A stretch of 39,288 nt of DNA from Ruminococcaceae bacterium UBA3323 (GTDB lineage: Bacteria > Bacillota > Clostridia > Oscillospirales > Acutalibacteraceae): NCBI GenBank assembly GCA_002361935.1, contig DESD01000008.1, positions 1-39,288 of the forward strand. Reading direction: 5' to 3'. Position numbers and translations under genes: made by a program. Shown in pieces: positions 8,062 through 16,226 of this stretch (positions within the stretch are counted from its first letter, which is position 1; every line of letters begins with the position of its first letter). The notes under the pieces were generated by a model that saw only the letters and a list, made by a program, of their open reading frames with translations, ran no database searches and was not told the DNA's origin.

Positions 8062-8790
8062 ATGTCTGCTTTCCCTTTGATGCCGGTAACTATGGATTTA
8101 AAAGAAGAGCTTATGGAACAGCTTGAGCTTGAAACGGTTTTTACGATACCGTATATCAATGTTGAGGTTGATGAATCAACTGTTGTTTCGTGGATAATTA
8201 TGGCTGTATTAACTATTCTGGCTATTATTTTAACACGGAATTTAAAGGTTGAGGGCAAGCTTTCAAAAAGGCAGCTTATTCTTGAAGTATGCATGGAAAA
8301 GCTGATAAACTTTTTTGACGGAATCCTTGCGGGCAGAGGGAAAAAATATGCACCCTGGCTTATGAGCATGGCTATCTTTATTGGTGCTTCAAATATTATA
8401 GGCATATTCGGCTTTAAGCCCCCTACAAAGAGTATGCAGTCTACTGCTGCAATGGCAATAACAAGCATAATTCTTGTTGAATTCGCAGGTATAAGAGAAA
8501 GAGGCCTGAAAGGGCATTTAAAGGCCTTTGCAGAGCCTGTTTGGATTGTGGCGCCTATTAATCTGCTGGAGCTTATTATCAAGCCGCTTTCGCTTTGTAT
8601 GCGACTTTTCGGTAATGTGTTGGGTGCGTTTATTATTATGGAGCTTCTGAAAAGCATTTTGGTTATTCAGATACTTCAGCTCCCGGCGGCATTCAGCCTG
8701 TATTTCGATTTATTTGATGGAATTTTACAGGCATATATTTTTGTATTCTTAACAGCTATGTATGTTCAGGAAGCTGTTGAAGTTGAATAA
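8062..8790 (+). CDS. atpB: F-type ATP synthase subunit a
   Basis: 242 residues from ATG 8062, chosen because AAGGAAGTGAT lies just upstream. Subunit a forms the two half-channels that carry ions to and from the c-ring. Five or six hydrophobic helices are visible. The essential arginine is in the segment LSLCMRLFGNVLGA, where the LRLFGN-like motif is diagnostic. Earlier residues KYAPWLMSMAIFIGASNIIG match the family. It is the first gene of an operon with the order a, c, b, delta-alpha, gamma, beta, epsilon. No atpI precedes it. Confidence 0.93.
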   Translation: MSAFPLMPVTMDLKEELMEQLELETVFTIPYINVEVDESTVVSWIIMAVLTILAIILTRNLKVEGKLSKRQLILEVCMEKLINFFDGILAGRGKKYAPWLMSMAIFIGASNIIGIFGFKPPTKSMQSTAAMAITSIILVEFAGIRERGLKGHLKAFAEPVWIVAPINLLELIIKPLSLCMRLFGNVLGAFIIMELLKSILVIQILQLPAAFSLYFDLFDGILQAYIFVFLTAMYVQEAVEVE

Positions 8791-8826
8791 ATAACGATTA
8801 TTAATTATTTTTAAAGGAGAATTATT

Positions 8827-9045
8827 ATGGGAATAGCAATCGGAGCAGCAATCGCTGTATTGGCAGGTATAGGTGCAGGTGTAGGTATCGGTATTGCAAC
8901 CGGTAAGGCAGTTGAGGCAATTGCCCGTCAGCCTGAAGCAGCAGGTCAGATCAGAACAACTCTTCTTCTCGGTTGTGCACTTGCAGAGGCAACAGCCGTT
9001 TACGGTCTTGTTGCCAGCATCCTTATTATATTATTGGTTAAATAA
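8827..9045 (+). CDS. atpE: F-type ATP synthase subunit c (rotor ring)
   Basis: 72 residues forming the usual helical hairpin: a Gly-rich first helix (GIGAGVGIGIATGKA), the polar loop ARQPEA, and a second helix with the ion-binding carboxylate E54 in CALAEATAVYG. Sodium-type c subunits carry a Gln in helix 1 (GVGQG) and Ser-Thr next to the Glu; here the positions are Ile (GVGIG) and Ala-Thr, so proton coupling is inferred. AAAGGAGAA precedes the ATG. Confidence 0.95.
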   Translation: MGIAIGAAIAVLAGIGAGVGIGIATGKAVEAIARQPEAAGQIRTTLLLGCALAEATAVYGLVASILIILLVK

Positions 9046-9096
9046 GAGGAATTCCTTAAATCCTAAAAAGAAATTTAATGAAAGGAAAAACAGGTT

Positions 9097-9594
9097 ATGC
9101 TCAAATTTAACTGGAATTTTCTTTTTATGCTTATTAACCTCGTAATTTTTTATCTGCTTATGAGAAAGTTTTTGTTTAAGCCTATTATGAAGGTTATGGA
9201 CAAGCGTAAAGAGATGATTGAAAATCAGTTCAGCGATGCCGAAAAGGCAAACGAAGAGGCATTGAAGCTGAAAGAAGAATATGAAGGAAAAATTGAAAAT
9301 ATAAATACGGAGTCCGAGCAGCTGATAAGCGATGCAAAGCAATCCGCAAGAGCTGAATATGAAAAGATTATCGACAGGGCAGAGGCGGATGCCGAAAACA
9401 TAAAGGCGGTTGCCAAAAAGCAGTCTGATGAAGCATGTGAAAATCAGCTCAGAAAAGCAAAAGAGGATATTGCCAATCTTGCTATCGAAACCGCTGAAAA
9501 GGTTTTGGGCAAAAGTGTTTCCGCTGAAACAGACAGTGATATTTTCAATGAATTTTTAAATGAGGGCAGTGAAGAAAATGAATCTCAAAATTGA
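9097..9594 (+). CDS. atpF: F-type ATP synthase subunit b (peripheral stalk)
   Basis: 165 residues: one N-terminal membrane helix (about 4-24), then a long charged, Ala/Glu/Lys-rich coiled coil (about 30-140) that forms the dimeric stator stalk. The motif FKPIMKVMDKRKEMIENQFSDAE just after the helix is typical. Its end overlaps the start of the delta-alpha gene by 17 bases, so the two are translationally coupled. Only one b gene is present, so the stalk is expected to be a homodimer. This matters for the fused delta domain it must bind. Confidence 0.92.
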   Translation: MLKFNWNFLFMLINLVIFYLLMRKFLFKPIMKVMDKRKEMIENQFSDAEKANEEALKLKEEYEGKIENINTESEQLISDAKQSARAEYEKIIDRAEADAENIKAVAKKQSDEACENQLRKAKEDIANLAIETAEKVLGKSVSAETDSDIFNEFLNEGSEENESQN

Positions 9595-11599
9595 TGATTA
9601 TGTTAATACACTGCTTTCAAATGAAGTCAGTGTATCAGAGCTTGATAATGCAAAGAAAATTCTTTCTGCATCGGATGAATTAATGCAGATTTTGAACAGT
9701 CCGTCTGTTTCAAAGGATGAAAAGAAAAAAGTTGTTGATGAAATTTTTTCAACAGCTGTTAAATCGCTTGTTCTTCAGCTTTCCGAAGAATGCAGGGCTG
9801 ATGAATTAGGTGCGGTTATTGATGCTTATTCAGCCGCATTGGACAGGAAGAATAAGGTTGCAAGAGCAACGCTTATCTGTGTAACGGAGCCGGATGAAAA
9901 TCAGCTAAAGGGAATTGAAGAATTTGTTTGCAAAGAAGAGAATGCAGGCTCTGCAAAAATTGAAATTGTTAAGGATGACAGCCTGATAGGCGGATTTATT
10001 ATCCGTATCGGCAATAAACAGTATGACAGAAGTCTGAAATCAAAAATCAGCAGCATTAAGGAAAAAATTGTTAATGATGCAAGAAGATCCTCATCTGTAG
10101 ACACGGACGGAATCATCTCTATTCTCAGAAGTGAAATTAAGGATTTTGATTTTGAAACAAACAGTGAAGAGGTTGGCTCTGTTATCAGAGTAGGCGATGG
10201 TATCGCAACCATTCATGGGCTGGATCATGTAATGTACGGTGAAATCGTTGTGTTTGACTGCGGCATTAAGGGTATGGTTCAGGATATTAAGCGTTCAACA
10301 GTCGGCTGTATTGTTTTCGGCAATGATAATGAAATTCACGAGGGCTCCAAGGTTCGCAGAACGCATAAAAATGCCGGTGTTCCTGTTGGCGAAGCCTTTA
10401 TCGGAAGAATTGTAAATTCACTCGGTGAAGCAATCGACGGCAAGGGTGATATTGTTTCCGATGAATTCAGATTAATTGAAAATCCTGCTCCGTCTATTGT
10501 TGAAAGAAAATCTGTTTCCGAGCCTCTTGAAACGGGAATCCTTTCCATAGATTCCATGTTCCCGATAGGCAGAGGACAGAGAGAGCTTATTATTGGTGAC
10601 AGACAAACAGGAAAAACCTCTATTGCCATTGATACAATTATCAACCAGAAGGGCAAGAATTGTATTTGTATTTACAATGCAATCGGCCAAAAGGCATCAA
10701 CAGTTGCAAAGCTTGTAAGCACGCTTGAAAAGAACGGTGCTATGGATTATACAATCATTGTTTGTTCAACGGCCTCCGATTCAGCGTCTTTGCAGTATAT
10801 TTCCCCGTATTCAGCAACGGCTATTGCAGAATACTTTATGCATAAGGGCAGGGACTGCCTTATCGTTTATGATGATTTAAGCAAGCACGCTGTTGCTTAT
10901 CGTGCACTTTCCCTTTTGCTTGAGCGTTCCCCGGGCCGTGAAGCTTATCCGGGAGATGTATTCTATCTTCATTCAAGGCTTTTGGAGCGTTCCTCCCGTC
11001 TTTCCGATGAGCTTGGCGGAGGCTCCATAACAGCACTTCCGATTATTGAAACACAGGCAGGAGATGTGTCTGCTTATATTCCAACCAATGTTATATCCAT
11101 TACGGACGGTCAGATTTTCCTGGAAAGCGATTTGTTTTTCAGCGGTCAGCGTCCTGCTGTTAATGTCGGTCTGTCTGTATCCCGTGTCGGCGGTGCGGCA
11201 CAGACAAAGGCTATGAAAAAAGCAGCAGGCTCTCTTCGAGTGGATCTTGCACAGTACCGTGAAATGGAAGTGTTTACGCAGTTTTCATCCGATCTTGATG
11301 AAGAAACCAAAGCAGGTCTTGCTTATGGCAAGGGACTTATGGAACTTTTAAAACAGCCGCTTACGCATCCGCTTTCACTTGCTCAGCAGGTGATTACGCT
11401 TGTTGCTGCAATTGGCAAAAGGTTTGTTGATGTTCCTGTCAGCGAAATTAAAAAGTATCAGGGCGAAATGCTTGAATACTTTGAAAATTCTTATTTTGAA
11501 ATTATCAGCGAAATTGATGATAAAAAGGTGCTTACCGATGAACTTAAGGATAAAATTCTTAAGGCAGTTGATGATTTCAGAAAGGTAAAAAATGGCTAA
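9578..11599 (+). CDS. atpHA: Fused F-type ATP synthase delta-alpha subunit
   Basis: 673 residues in one uninterrupted frame. Residues 1 to about 173 are the delta (OSCP) subunit: helical N-terminal domain with LNSPSVSKDEKKKVVDEIF, then a C-terminal segment with VKDDSLIGGFIIRIGNKQYDRS. From about 174 the alpha subunit begins (ISILRSEIKDF, then EEVGSVIRVGDGIATIHGL), with P-loop GDRQTGKTS at 340-348 and arginine finger R536 in SVSRVGG. Both parts are full length. There is no stop, and no in-frame ATG, GTG or TTG where a separate alpha would start; the first is the ATG of VMYGEIV near 10231, too late. ATG 9578 is preferred to ATG 9560 because GAGGG lies between them. Since F1 holds three alpha but one delta, the fusion poses a stoichiometry question. 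Confidence 0.92.
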   Translation: MNLKIDDYVNTLLSNEVSVSELDNAKKILSASDELMQILNSPSVSKDEKKKVVDEIFSTAVKSLVLQLSEECRADELGAVIDAYSAALDRKNKVARATLICVTEPDENQLKGIEEFVCKEENAGSAKIEIVKDDSLIGGFIIRIGNKQYDRSLKSKISSIKEKIVNDARRSSSVDTDGIISILRSEIKDFDFETNSEEVGSVIRVGDGIATIHGLDHVMYGEIVVFDCGIKGMVQDIKRSTVGCIVFGNDNEIHEGSKVRRTHKNAGVPVGEAFIGRIVNSLGEAIDGKGDIVSDEFRLIENPAPSIVERKSVSEPLETGILSIDSMFPIGRGQRELIIGDRQTGKTSIAIDTIINQKGKNCICIYNAIGQKASTVAKLVSTLEKNGAMDYTIIVCSTASDSASLQYISPYSATAIAEYFMHKGRDCLIVYDDLSKHAVAYRALSLLLERSPGREAYPGDVFYLHSRLLERSSRLSDELGGGSITALPIIETQAGDVSAYIPTNVISITDGQIFLESDLFFSGQRPAVNVGLSVSRVGGAAQTKAMKKAAGSLRVDLAQYREMEVFTQFSSDLDEETKAGLAYGKGLMELLKQPLTHPLSLAQQVITLVAAIGKRFVDVPVSEIKKYQGEMLEYFENSYFEIISEIDDKKVLTDELKDKILKAVDDFRKVKNG

Positions 11600-12473
11600 C
11601 GCAAGAGAAATTCTAAGCAGAATAAAGTCTATTAAAGACACCAAGAAAATAACAAATGCTATGTATATGGTTTCTTCTTCCAAGCTTCAGAAAGCAAAAA
11701 AGGATTTGCAAAATACAGAGCCGTATTTCCTTGAAATGCAGGAAAGTATATCAAAAATCCTCAATTTTGCCCCGGAGGTCGGCAGTAAGTTTTTTGACCA
11801 GCGTGAGCAAAAAAAGGGTGCAGACAGAAGAATCGGCTATCTTGTTATAACTGCGGATAAGGGACTTGCAGGCGCTTATAATCATAATGTTATCAGAATG
11901 GCGGAGGAGATTTCTCTTAACGAAGAGGAAGATATGCTCTTTGTTGTAGGTCAGGTCGGAAAGCATTATTTTGAAAAGCAGAGTATTCCGATTGATATTA
12001 ATTTCAATTATACAGCGCAGAATCCTTCCATGAACCGTGCAAGGCATATTGCCGAAAAGCTTTTAGAGCTTTTTCTGGAAGAAAAAATTGATGAGGTTTA
12101 TGTAATTTTTACAAGAATGGTGAATTCAATGACGGTTGAGCCGGTGTTCAAAAAAATTCTTCCGTTGAAAGAAATGCAGTCTGAAGAATCCGAAAAGAGC
12201 AGCCATTATGATAATGCAAGGTTTGAGCCCGATGTTCAAACCGTTTTCGATACTATCGTTCCGAATTATGTTGCCGGCTTTATTTACGGTGCATTGATTG
12301 AATCCTATTGCAGCGAGCATAATTCAAGAATGATGGCAATGCAGACGGCAACGGATGCTGCAACAGATATGATAAAGCAGCTTGGAATTCAGTATAACCG
12401 TGCAAGGCAGGCTGCAATAACGCAGGAAATAACCGAGGTTATTGCAGGCTCCAAAGCACAAAAAAATAAATAA
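11592..12473 (+). CDS. atpG: F-type ATP synthase subunit gamma (central shaft)
   Basis: 293 residues. Terminal helices that form the rotating shaft are recognisable: the N-terminal ILSRIKSIKDTKKITNAMYMVSSSKL and the C-terminal MMAMQTATDAATDMIKQL..YNRARQAAITQEITEVIAG. The start overlaps the end of the delta-alpha gene by 8 bases, giving tight translational coupling. Length and both signature ends are normal. Confidence 0.95.
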   Translation: MANAREILSRIKSIKDTKKITNAMYMVSSSKLQKAKKDLQNTEPYFLEMQESISKILNFAPEVGSKFFDQREQKKGADRRIGYLVITADKGLAGAYNHNVIRMAEEISLNEEEDMLFVVGQVGKHYFEKQSIPIDINFNYTAQNPSMNRARHIAEKLLELFLEEKIDEVYVIFTRMVNSMTVEPVFKKILPLKEMQSEESEKSSHYDNARFEPDVQTVFDTIVPNYVAGFIYGALIESYCSEHNSRMMAMQTATDAATDMIKQLGIQYNRARQAAITQEITEVIAGSKAQKNK

Positions 12474-12514
12474 TTAATGCCGCTTTTGCGGTTTGTGTTA
12501 GGAGGAAATCCTAA

Positions 12515-13900
12515 ATGAATAATGGTAAAATAGTTCAGATAATGGGCCCTGTTGTTGATGTTGAGTTCAACGGTGTTCTTCCGAAGCTGAAGGATGCCCT
12601 GGAGGTTGAAGTAAACGGCAGAAGGCTTGTGATGGAGGTTTCTCAGCATATCGGAAACAAAACAGTAAGATGTGTTATGCTTTCCGCTTCTGAGGGGCTT
12701 CATAAGGATATGGAGGTTATTGCCGGGGGCGGCTCTATTTCTGTTCCTGTGGGCAGAAAATGCCTTGGCAGACTTTTTAATGTTGTTGGTGAGCCGATAG
12801 ACGGGCTTGGGGATTTAAACGATGCAGATCATTGGGAAATCCACAGAAATCCGCCAAGCTTTGAAGATCAGTCTGCAAATGTTGAAATTCTTGAAACGGG
12901 TATCAAGGTTATAGACCTTTTAACGCCTTATGTTAAGGGCGGTAAAATCGGCCTTTTCGGCGGTGCCGGTGTTGGTAAAACCGTTTTAATTCAGGAACTT
13001 ATAACAAATATTGCAAATGAACACGGCGGATATTCAATATTTACGGGCGTAGGTGAGCGTTCAAGAGAGGGTAATGACCTTTGGAATGAAATGAAGGAAT
13101 CCGGTGTTATTGATAAAACAGCGCTTGTTTTCGGTCAGATGAATGAACCGCCGGGAGCCCGTATGCGTGTTGCAGAAACAGGACTTACAATGGCAGAATA
13201 TTTCCGTGATGTACAGCATCAGGATGTGCTTTTGTTTATTGATAATATTTTCCGTTTTGTTCAGGCAGGCTCTGAGGTTTCGGCTCTTCTTGGCAGAATT
13301 CCGTCTGCCGTTGGCTATCAGCCGACGCTTGCAACCGAAATGGGCGAGCTTCAGGAAAGAATTGCTTCCACTAAAAATGGTTCTATCACATCGGTTCAGG
13401 CAGTTTATGTTCCTGCCGATGATTTAACAGACCCTGCACCTGCAACAACCTTTGCGCATCTTGATGCTACAACGGTTCTTTCAAGAAAAATTGCCGAAAA
13501 AGGTATTTATCCTGCTGTTGATCCTCTGGAATCAAACAGCCGTATTCTTGAAGCAGATACGGTAGGTGAAGAGCATTATAACGTTGCCAGAAGAGTTCAG
13601 GAGTATTTGCAGAAATATAAAGAGCTGCAGGATATTATTGCTATTCTTGGTATGGAAGAGCTTTCCGAAGAGGATAAAACAACTGTATTCCGTGCAAGAA
13701 AAATTGAAAAATTCCTTTCTCAGCCGTTCCATGTTGCAGAAATGTTTACAGGTTTGAAGGGTGTTTATGTTCCTGTTGCCGAAACAGTAAAGGGCTTTAA
13801 GGCTATTCTTGACGGTGAGGTTGATGATGTGCCCGAGGCTGCCTTTTTCAATGCAGGCACAATTGATGATGTGCTTGAAAAGGCAAAGAATATGAACTGA
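12515..13900 (+). CDS. atpD: F-type ATP synthase subunit beta (catalytic)
   Basis: 461 residues, the normal length. It carries the catalytic P-loop GGAGVGKTV at 149-157, the GVGERSREGNDLW segment with the catalytic Glu, and the ALxG-type nucleotide site in LLFIDNIFRFVQAGSEVSALLGR. The lever motif normally written DELSEED reads EELSEED here, a conservative change. An AGGAGG site precedes the ATG after a 41-base gap. It forms the alternating hexamer with the alpha part of the delta-alpha fusion. Confidence 0.96.
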   Translation: MNNGKIVQIMGPVVDVEFNGVLPKLKDALEVEVNGRRLVMEVSQHIGNKTVRCVMLSASEGLHKDMEVIAGGGSISVPVGRKCLGRLFNVVGEPIDGLGDLNDADHWEIHRNPPSFEDQSANVEILETGIKVIDLLTPYVKGGKIGLFGGAGVGKTVLIQELITNIANEHGGYSIFTGVGERSREGNDLWNEMKESGVIDKTALVFGQMNEPPGARMRVAETGLTMAEYFRDVQHQDVLLFIDNIFRFVQAGSEVSALLGRIPSAVGYQPTLATEMGELQERIASTKNGSITSVQAVYVPADDLTDPAPATTFAHLDATTVLSRKIAEKGIYPAVDPLESNSRILEADTVGEEHYNVARRVQEYLQKYKELQDIIAILGMEELSEEDKTTVFRARKIEKFLSQPFHVAEMFTGLKGVYVPVAETVKGFKAILDGEVDDVPEAAFFNAGTIDDVLEKAKNMN

Positions 13901-13910
13901 GAGGCGGTAT

Positions 13911-14327
13911 ATGATGAAAACTTTTAAGCTTAGAATTGTTGCGTCAAATAAAGTTTTCTATGATGGTGAATGCCAATGTCTTACGATTCCGTATATAGAT
14001 GGCGGTGCAATGTCTTTTCTTGCAAACCACGAAAATGTTGTTATCCCTCTTGATAATGGAGAAATGAAGATAAAAACAGACAAGGATGAGGTTATAGAAG
14101 CCTTTGTCGGTGATGGTTTCATTGAATTTCTGAATAATGAGGCGCTTATTGTATGTGTTTCGGCCGAACTTCCCGATGAAATTGATAAACGGCGTGCTGA
14201 AGAAGCTAAAATTCGTGCAGAGGAAGACTTGCGCCAAAGGCAAAGTCAAATTGAATACAGCGTTTCAAAAGCAAACCTGTCAAGGGCAATGGAAAGAATT
14301 AAGGTTAAAAACAGGCATGAAATCTGA
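13911..14327 (+). CDS. atpC: F-type ATP synthase subunit epsilon
   Basis: 138 residues: N-terminal beta-sandwich (FKLRIVASNKVFYDGECQ, then GAMSFLANHENVVIPL) and a C-terminal two-helix domain rich in Glu/Arg (EIDKRRAEEAKIRAEEDLRQ), the part that can inhibit ATP hydrolysis. GAGGCGG precedes the start, which is a double ATG (13911 or 13914). It is the last ATP synthase gene. Confidence 0.93.
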   Translation: MMKTFKLRIVASNKVFYDGECQCLTIPYIDGGAMSFLANHENVVIPLDNGEMKIKTDKDEVIEAFVGDGFIEFLNNEALIVCVSAELPDEIDKRRAEEAKIRAEEDLRQRQSQIEYSVSKANLSRAMERIKVKNRHEI

Positions 14328-14331
14328 ATGG

Positions 14332-14357
14332 AGGGAAGCATATTTCTGTGCTTCCCT
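14332..14357 (+). terminator. Hairpin after atpC, weak terminator or processing site
   Basis: A 9-bp perfect stem (AGGGAAGCA with TGCTTCCCT) and 8-base loop right after atpC. It lacks a T-run, so it may only attenuate, or protect the 3' end of the ATP synthase message, before the HAD gene. Confidence 0.5.
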
Positions 14358-14381
14358 AATTTATATATAAGGAGAAACAAA

Positions 14382-15653
14382 ATGGCAGTTAAACTTATAG
14401 CAATGGATCTGGACGGAACACTTATGGCTCCGGATCATATAACGGTAACCGAAAAAACAAAGGCAGCTTTGGAAAAGGCGCATGATATGGGTATTAAAAC
14501 GGTTATCGCAACAGGCAGAACGCTTTCTGTTATCCATGATGTGCTTGAACAGGTGCCGTTTATTGATTATGTTATCTATTCAAATGGAGCTGTGGTGTAT
14601 GACAGATGTAAAGGTATAAACATTTACACGAATTTCATGCCGGCTGATACTGTTGAAAAAGTGGTTGATATTCTGGAAAGCTATCCTGTTTATTATGAGC
14701 TTTATGCCAATGGCAGCTCCAATACCCAGAAAAGCAAGGCGGTATTCTTTAAAAACAAGGATTTGCCTGCGGAATTTCTTGATTTCTATATGCAAAGCCT
14801 TGTAAATCATGATAATTTAAGTGAATTTGCAAAGAATAATGATATAGAAAAAATTAATTTGTTTTATTTTGACGGCGAATTCTATGATGAAATCAAGGAT
14901 AAATTATTTGCTATTGAGAATATAGACAGAACATCCCCTGTTTCCGGTGATATTGAAATGACCTTTAAAGGGGTTAATAAGGGTGCTGCGCTGGACAATA
15001 TGTGTAAAGAACTGTGCTTTACACCTGACGAGGTGATGTCTTTCGGCGATGCAGACAATGATATTGAAATGCTGCAGTTTGCAGGCTATGGAATTGCTAT
15101 GGGAAATGCTTCGGAGGATTGTAAAGCGGCAGCGAAATATGAAACATTATCAAATGGCGAGGATGGCATTGCAGCGGCTATAGAAAAATACATTTTTCAT
15201 GCTTCAAAACCAAAGCTTCTTGTTTCTGCCTGTCTTTTAGGTGAAAACTGCAAGTATAATGGCAGCAATAATTATACGAAAGAAATTGCTGATTTAAAGG
15301 ATAGGTTTGAATTAATTCCGATATGCCCCGAATGCTTCGGAGGACTTCCCATTCCGAGAGTTCCGAATGAAATAACAGATGGCAGAGCAATTTCAAAAAA
15401 CGGCGAGGATTTTACCGCCGAATACCATGACGGAGCGGAAAAAACGCTTTATATTGCAAATGAAAGCAATTGCTGCTATGCCTTGCTTAAGGAAAGAAGC
15501 CCGTCCTGCGGATTCGGTAAAATTTATGACGGTACCTTTTCGGGTACTCTTGTTGACGGAAACGGAATTACTGCCGATTTGCTTGATCAGAACGGTATTC
15601 GTATTTTCGGAGAAAGTCAGGTTAAAAAGCTTCTTGATGAATTCGGTTTTTAA
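14382..15653 (+). CDS. Cof-type HAD phosphatase fused to a DUF523 domain
   Basis: 423 residues from ATG 14382 with AAGGAGA upstream. Residues 1 to about 270 are a Cof-like haloacid dehalogenase phosphatase: motif I DLDGT at 9-13, motif II around ATGRT, and the late acidic motif FGDADNDIEML; such enzymes dephosphorylate small metabolites. Residues about 276-423 are a DUF523 domain, starting KLLVSACLLGENCKYNG and carrying the Cys motifs CPECFGGLPIPR and ERSPSCGFG. DUF523 is usually a separate protein of unknown function, so the fusion links the two activities. No stop or frameshift is seen at the joint. The substrate cannot be told from sequence. Confidence 0.85.
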   Translation: MAVKLIAMDLDGTLMAPDHITVTEKTKAALEKAHDMGIKTVIATGRTLSVIHDVLEQVPFIDYVIYSNGAVVYDRCKGINIYTNFMPADTVEKVVDILESYPVYYELYANGSSNTQKSKAVFFKNKDLPAEFLDFYMQSLVNHDNLSEFAKNNDIEKINLFYFDGEFYDEIKDKLFAIENIDRTSPVSGDIEMTFKGVNKGAALDNMCKELCFTPDEVMSFGDADNDIEMLQFAGYGIAMGNASEDCKAAAKYETLSNGEDGIAAAIEKYIFHASKPKLLVSACLLGENCKYNGSNNYTKEIADLKDRFELIPICPECFGGLPIPRVPNEITDGRAISKNGEDFTAEYHDGAEKTLYIANESNCCYALLKERSPSCGFGKIYDGTFSGTLVDGNGITADLLDQNGIRIFGESQVKKLLDEFGF

Positions 15654-15676
15654 GCTGTCTTAATCTTAAAGGACTG

Positions 15677-16117
15677 ATTAAGATATTAAAAAAAATCTTT
15701 TCAATTTTTATTGCGGCATTGATTTCTGTATGTTTGCTGAGTGGCTGCGGTGCTGAAACCCAAACTGAAAGCAGAGTTAAATTCAGCAGTGGGAATCAGA
15801 GCGGTGTTTTGAAAGCGGATAATGAGATTAACGGTGATGATGCTGCAGATATCATACGGTCTTATTCGGAAAAAGAGCTTATGCTGTCCGGTAATCAGGT
15901 GTATTCCTTTTTTATTTCTTCCGAAACGGCGGTTTATGATGATGAAAATTATTATAAGGTAGTTGCAGGAACAGTAAGCAGAAACGATTATGATTATTAC
16001 TGTATTAAGGAAATCGGCTGCTATCTTGTCAGCCTGAATGGAAAAAAAGCTTTCAGGTATGATAAGGAAAATGATTTTTTAGTCCCTCTTAATGTGATGC
16101 GGGATATAGTTGAATAG
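15677..16117 (+). CDS. Small lipoprotein with a non-AUG start
   Basis: A frame of about 146 residues encodes a lipoprotein signal: KILKKIF, a hydrophobic stretch, and lipobox LLSGC with the lipidated Cys at 24. The rest is acidic and Tyr/Asp-rich with no recognised domain. No ATG, GTG or TTG lies before the basic region: the only standard start, TTG 15719, would remove the positive N-terminus. AAAGGA at 15668-15673 points to a start near ATT 15677 or ATA 15683, so the coordinate is provisional. It follows the HAD-DUF523 gene by 23 bases and ends before a strong terminator. It could also be a gene whose start codon has decayed. Confidence 0.6.
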   Translation: MKILKKIFSIFIAALISVCLLSGCGAETQTESRVKFSSGNQSGVLKADNEINGDDAADIIRSYSEKELMLSGNQVYSFFISSETAVYDDENYYKVVAGTVSRNDYDYYCIKEIGCYLVSLNGKKAFRYDKENDFLVPLNVMRDIVE

Positions 16118-16148
16118 GCATTGTTCATAAACAATGCCTGTTTTTTTT
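16116..16148 (+). terminator. Rho-independent terminator
   Basis: A 10-bp stem (AGGCATTGTT with its complement), 3-base loop, then a G and eight T. Ends the HAD-lipoprotein transcript. Confidence 0.92.
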
Positions 16149-16226
16149 ATCTATTATGTCAAGTGCTAATTTATCTGTAATCATATATAATGATTATAAA
16201 GTTCATAAATTACGGAGGGATAAACA

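Noticed and set aside
7926..8657. 243-residue minus-strand frame opposite atpB
   Set aside because: Mirror frame of a clear membrane protein gene; no motif or ribosome-binding site.
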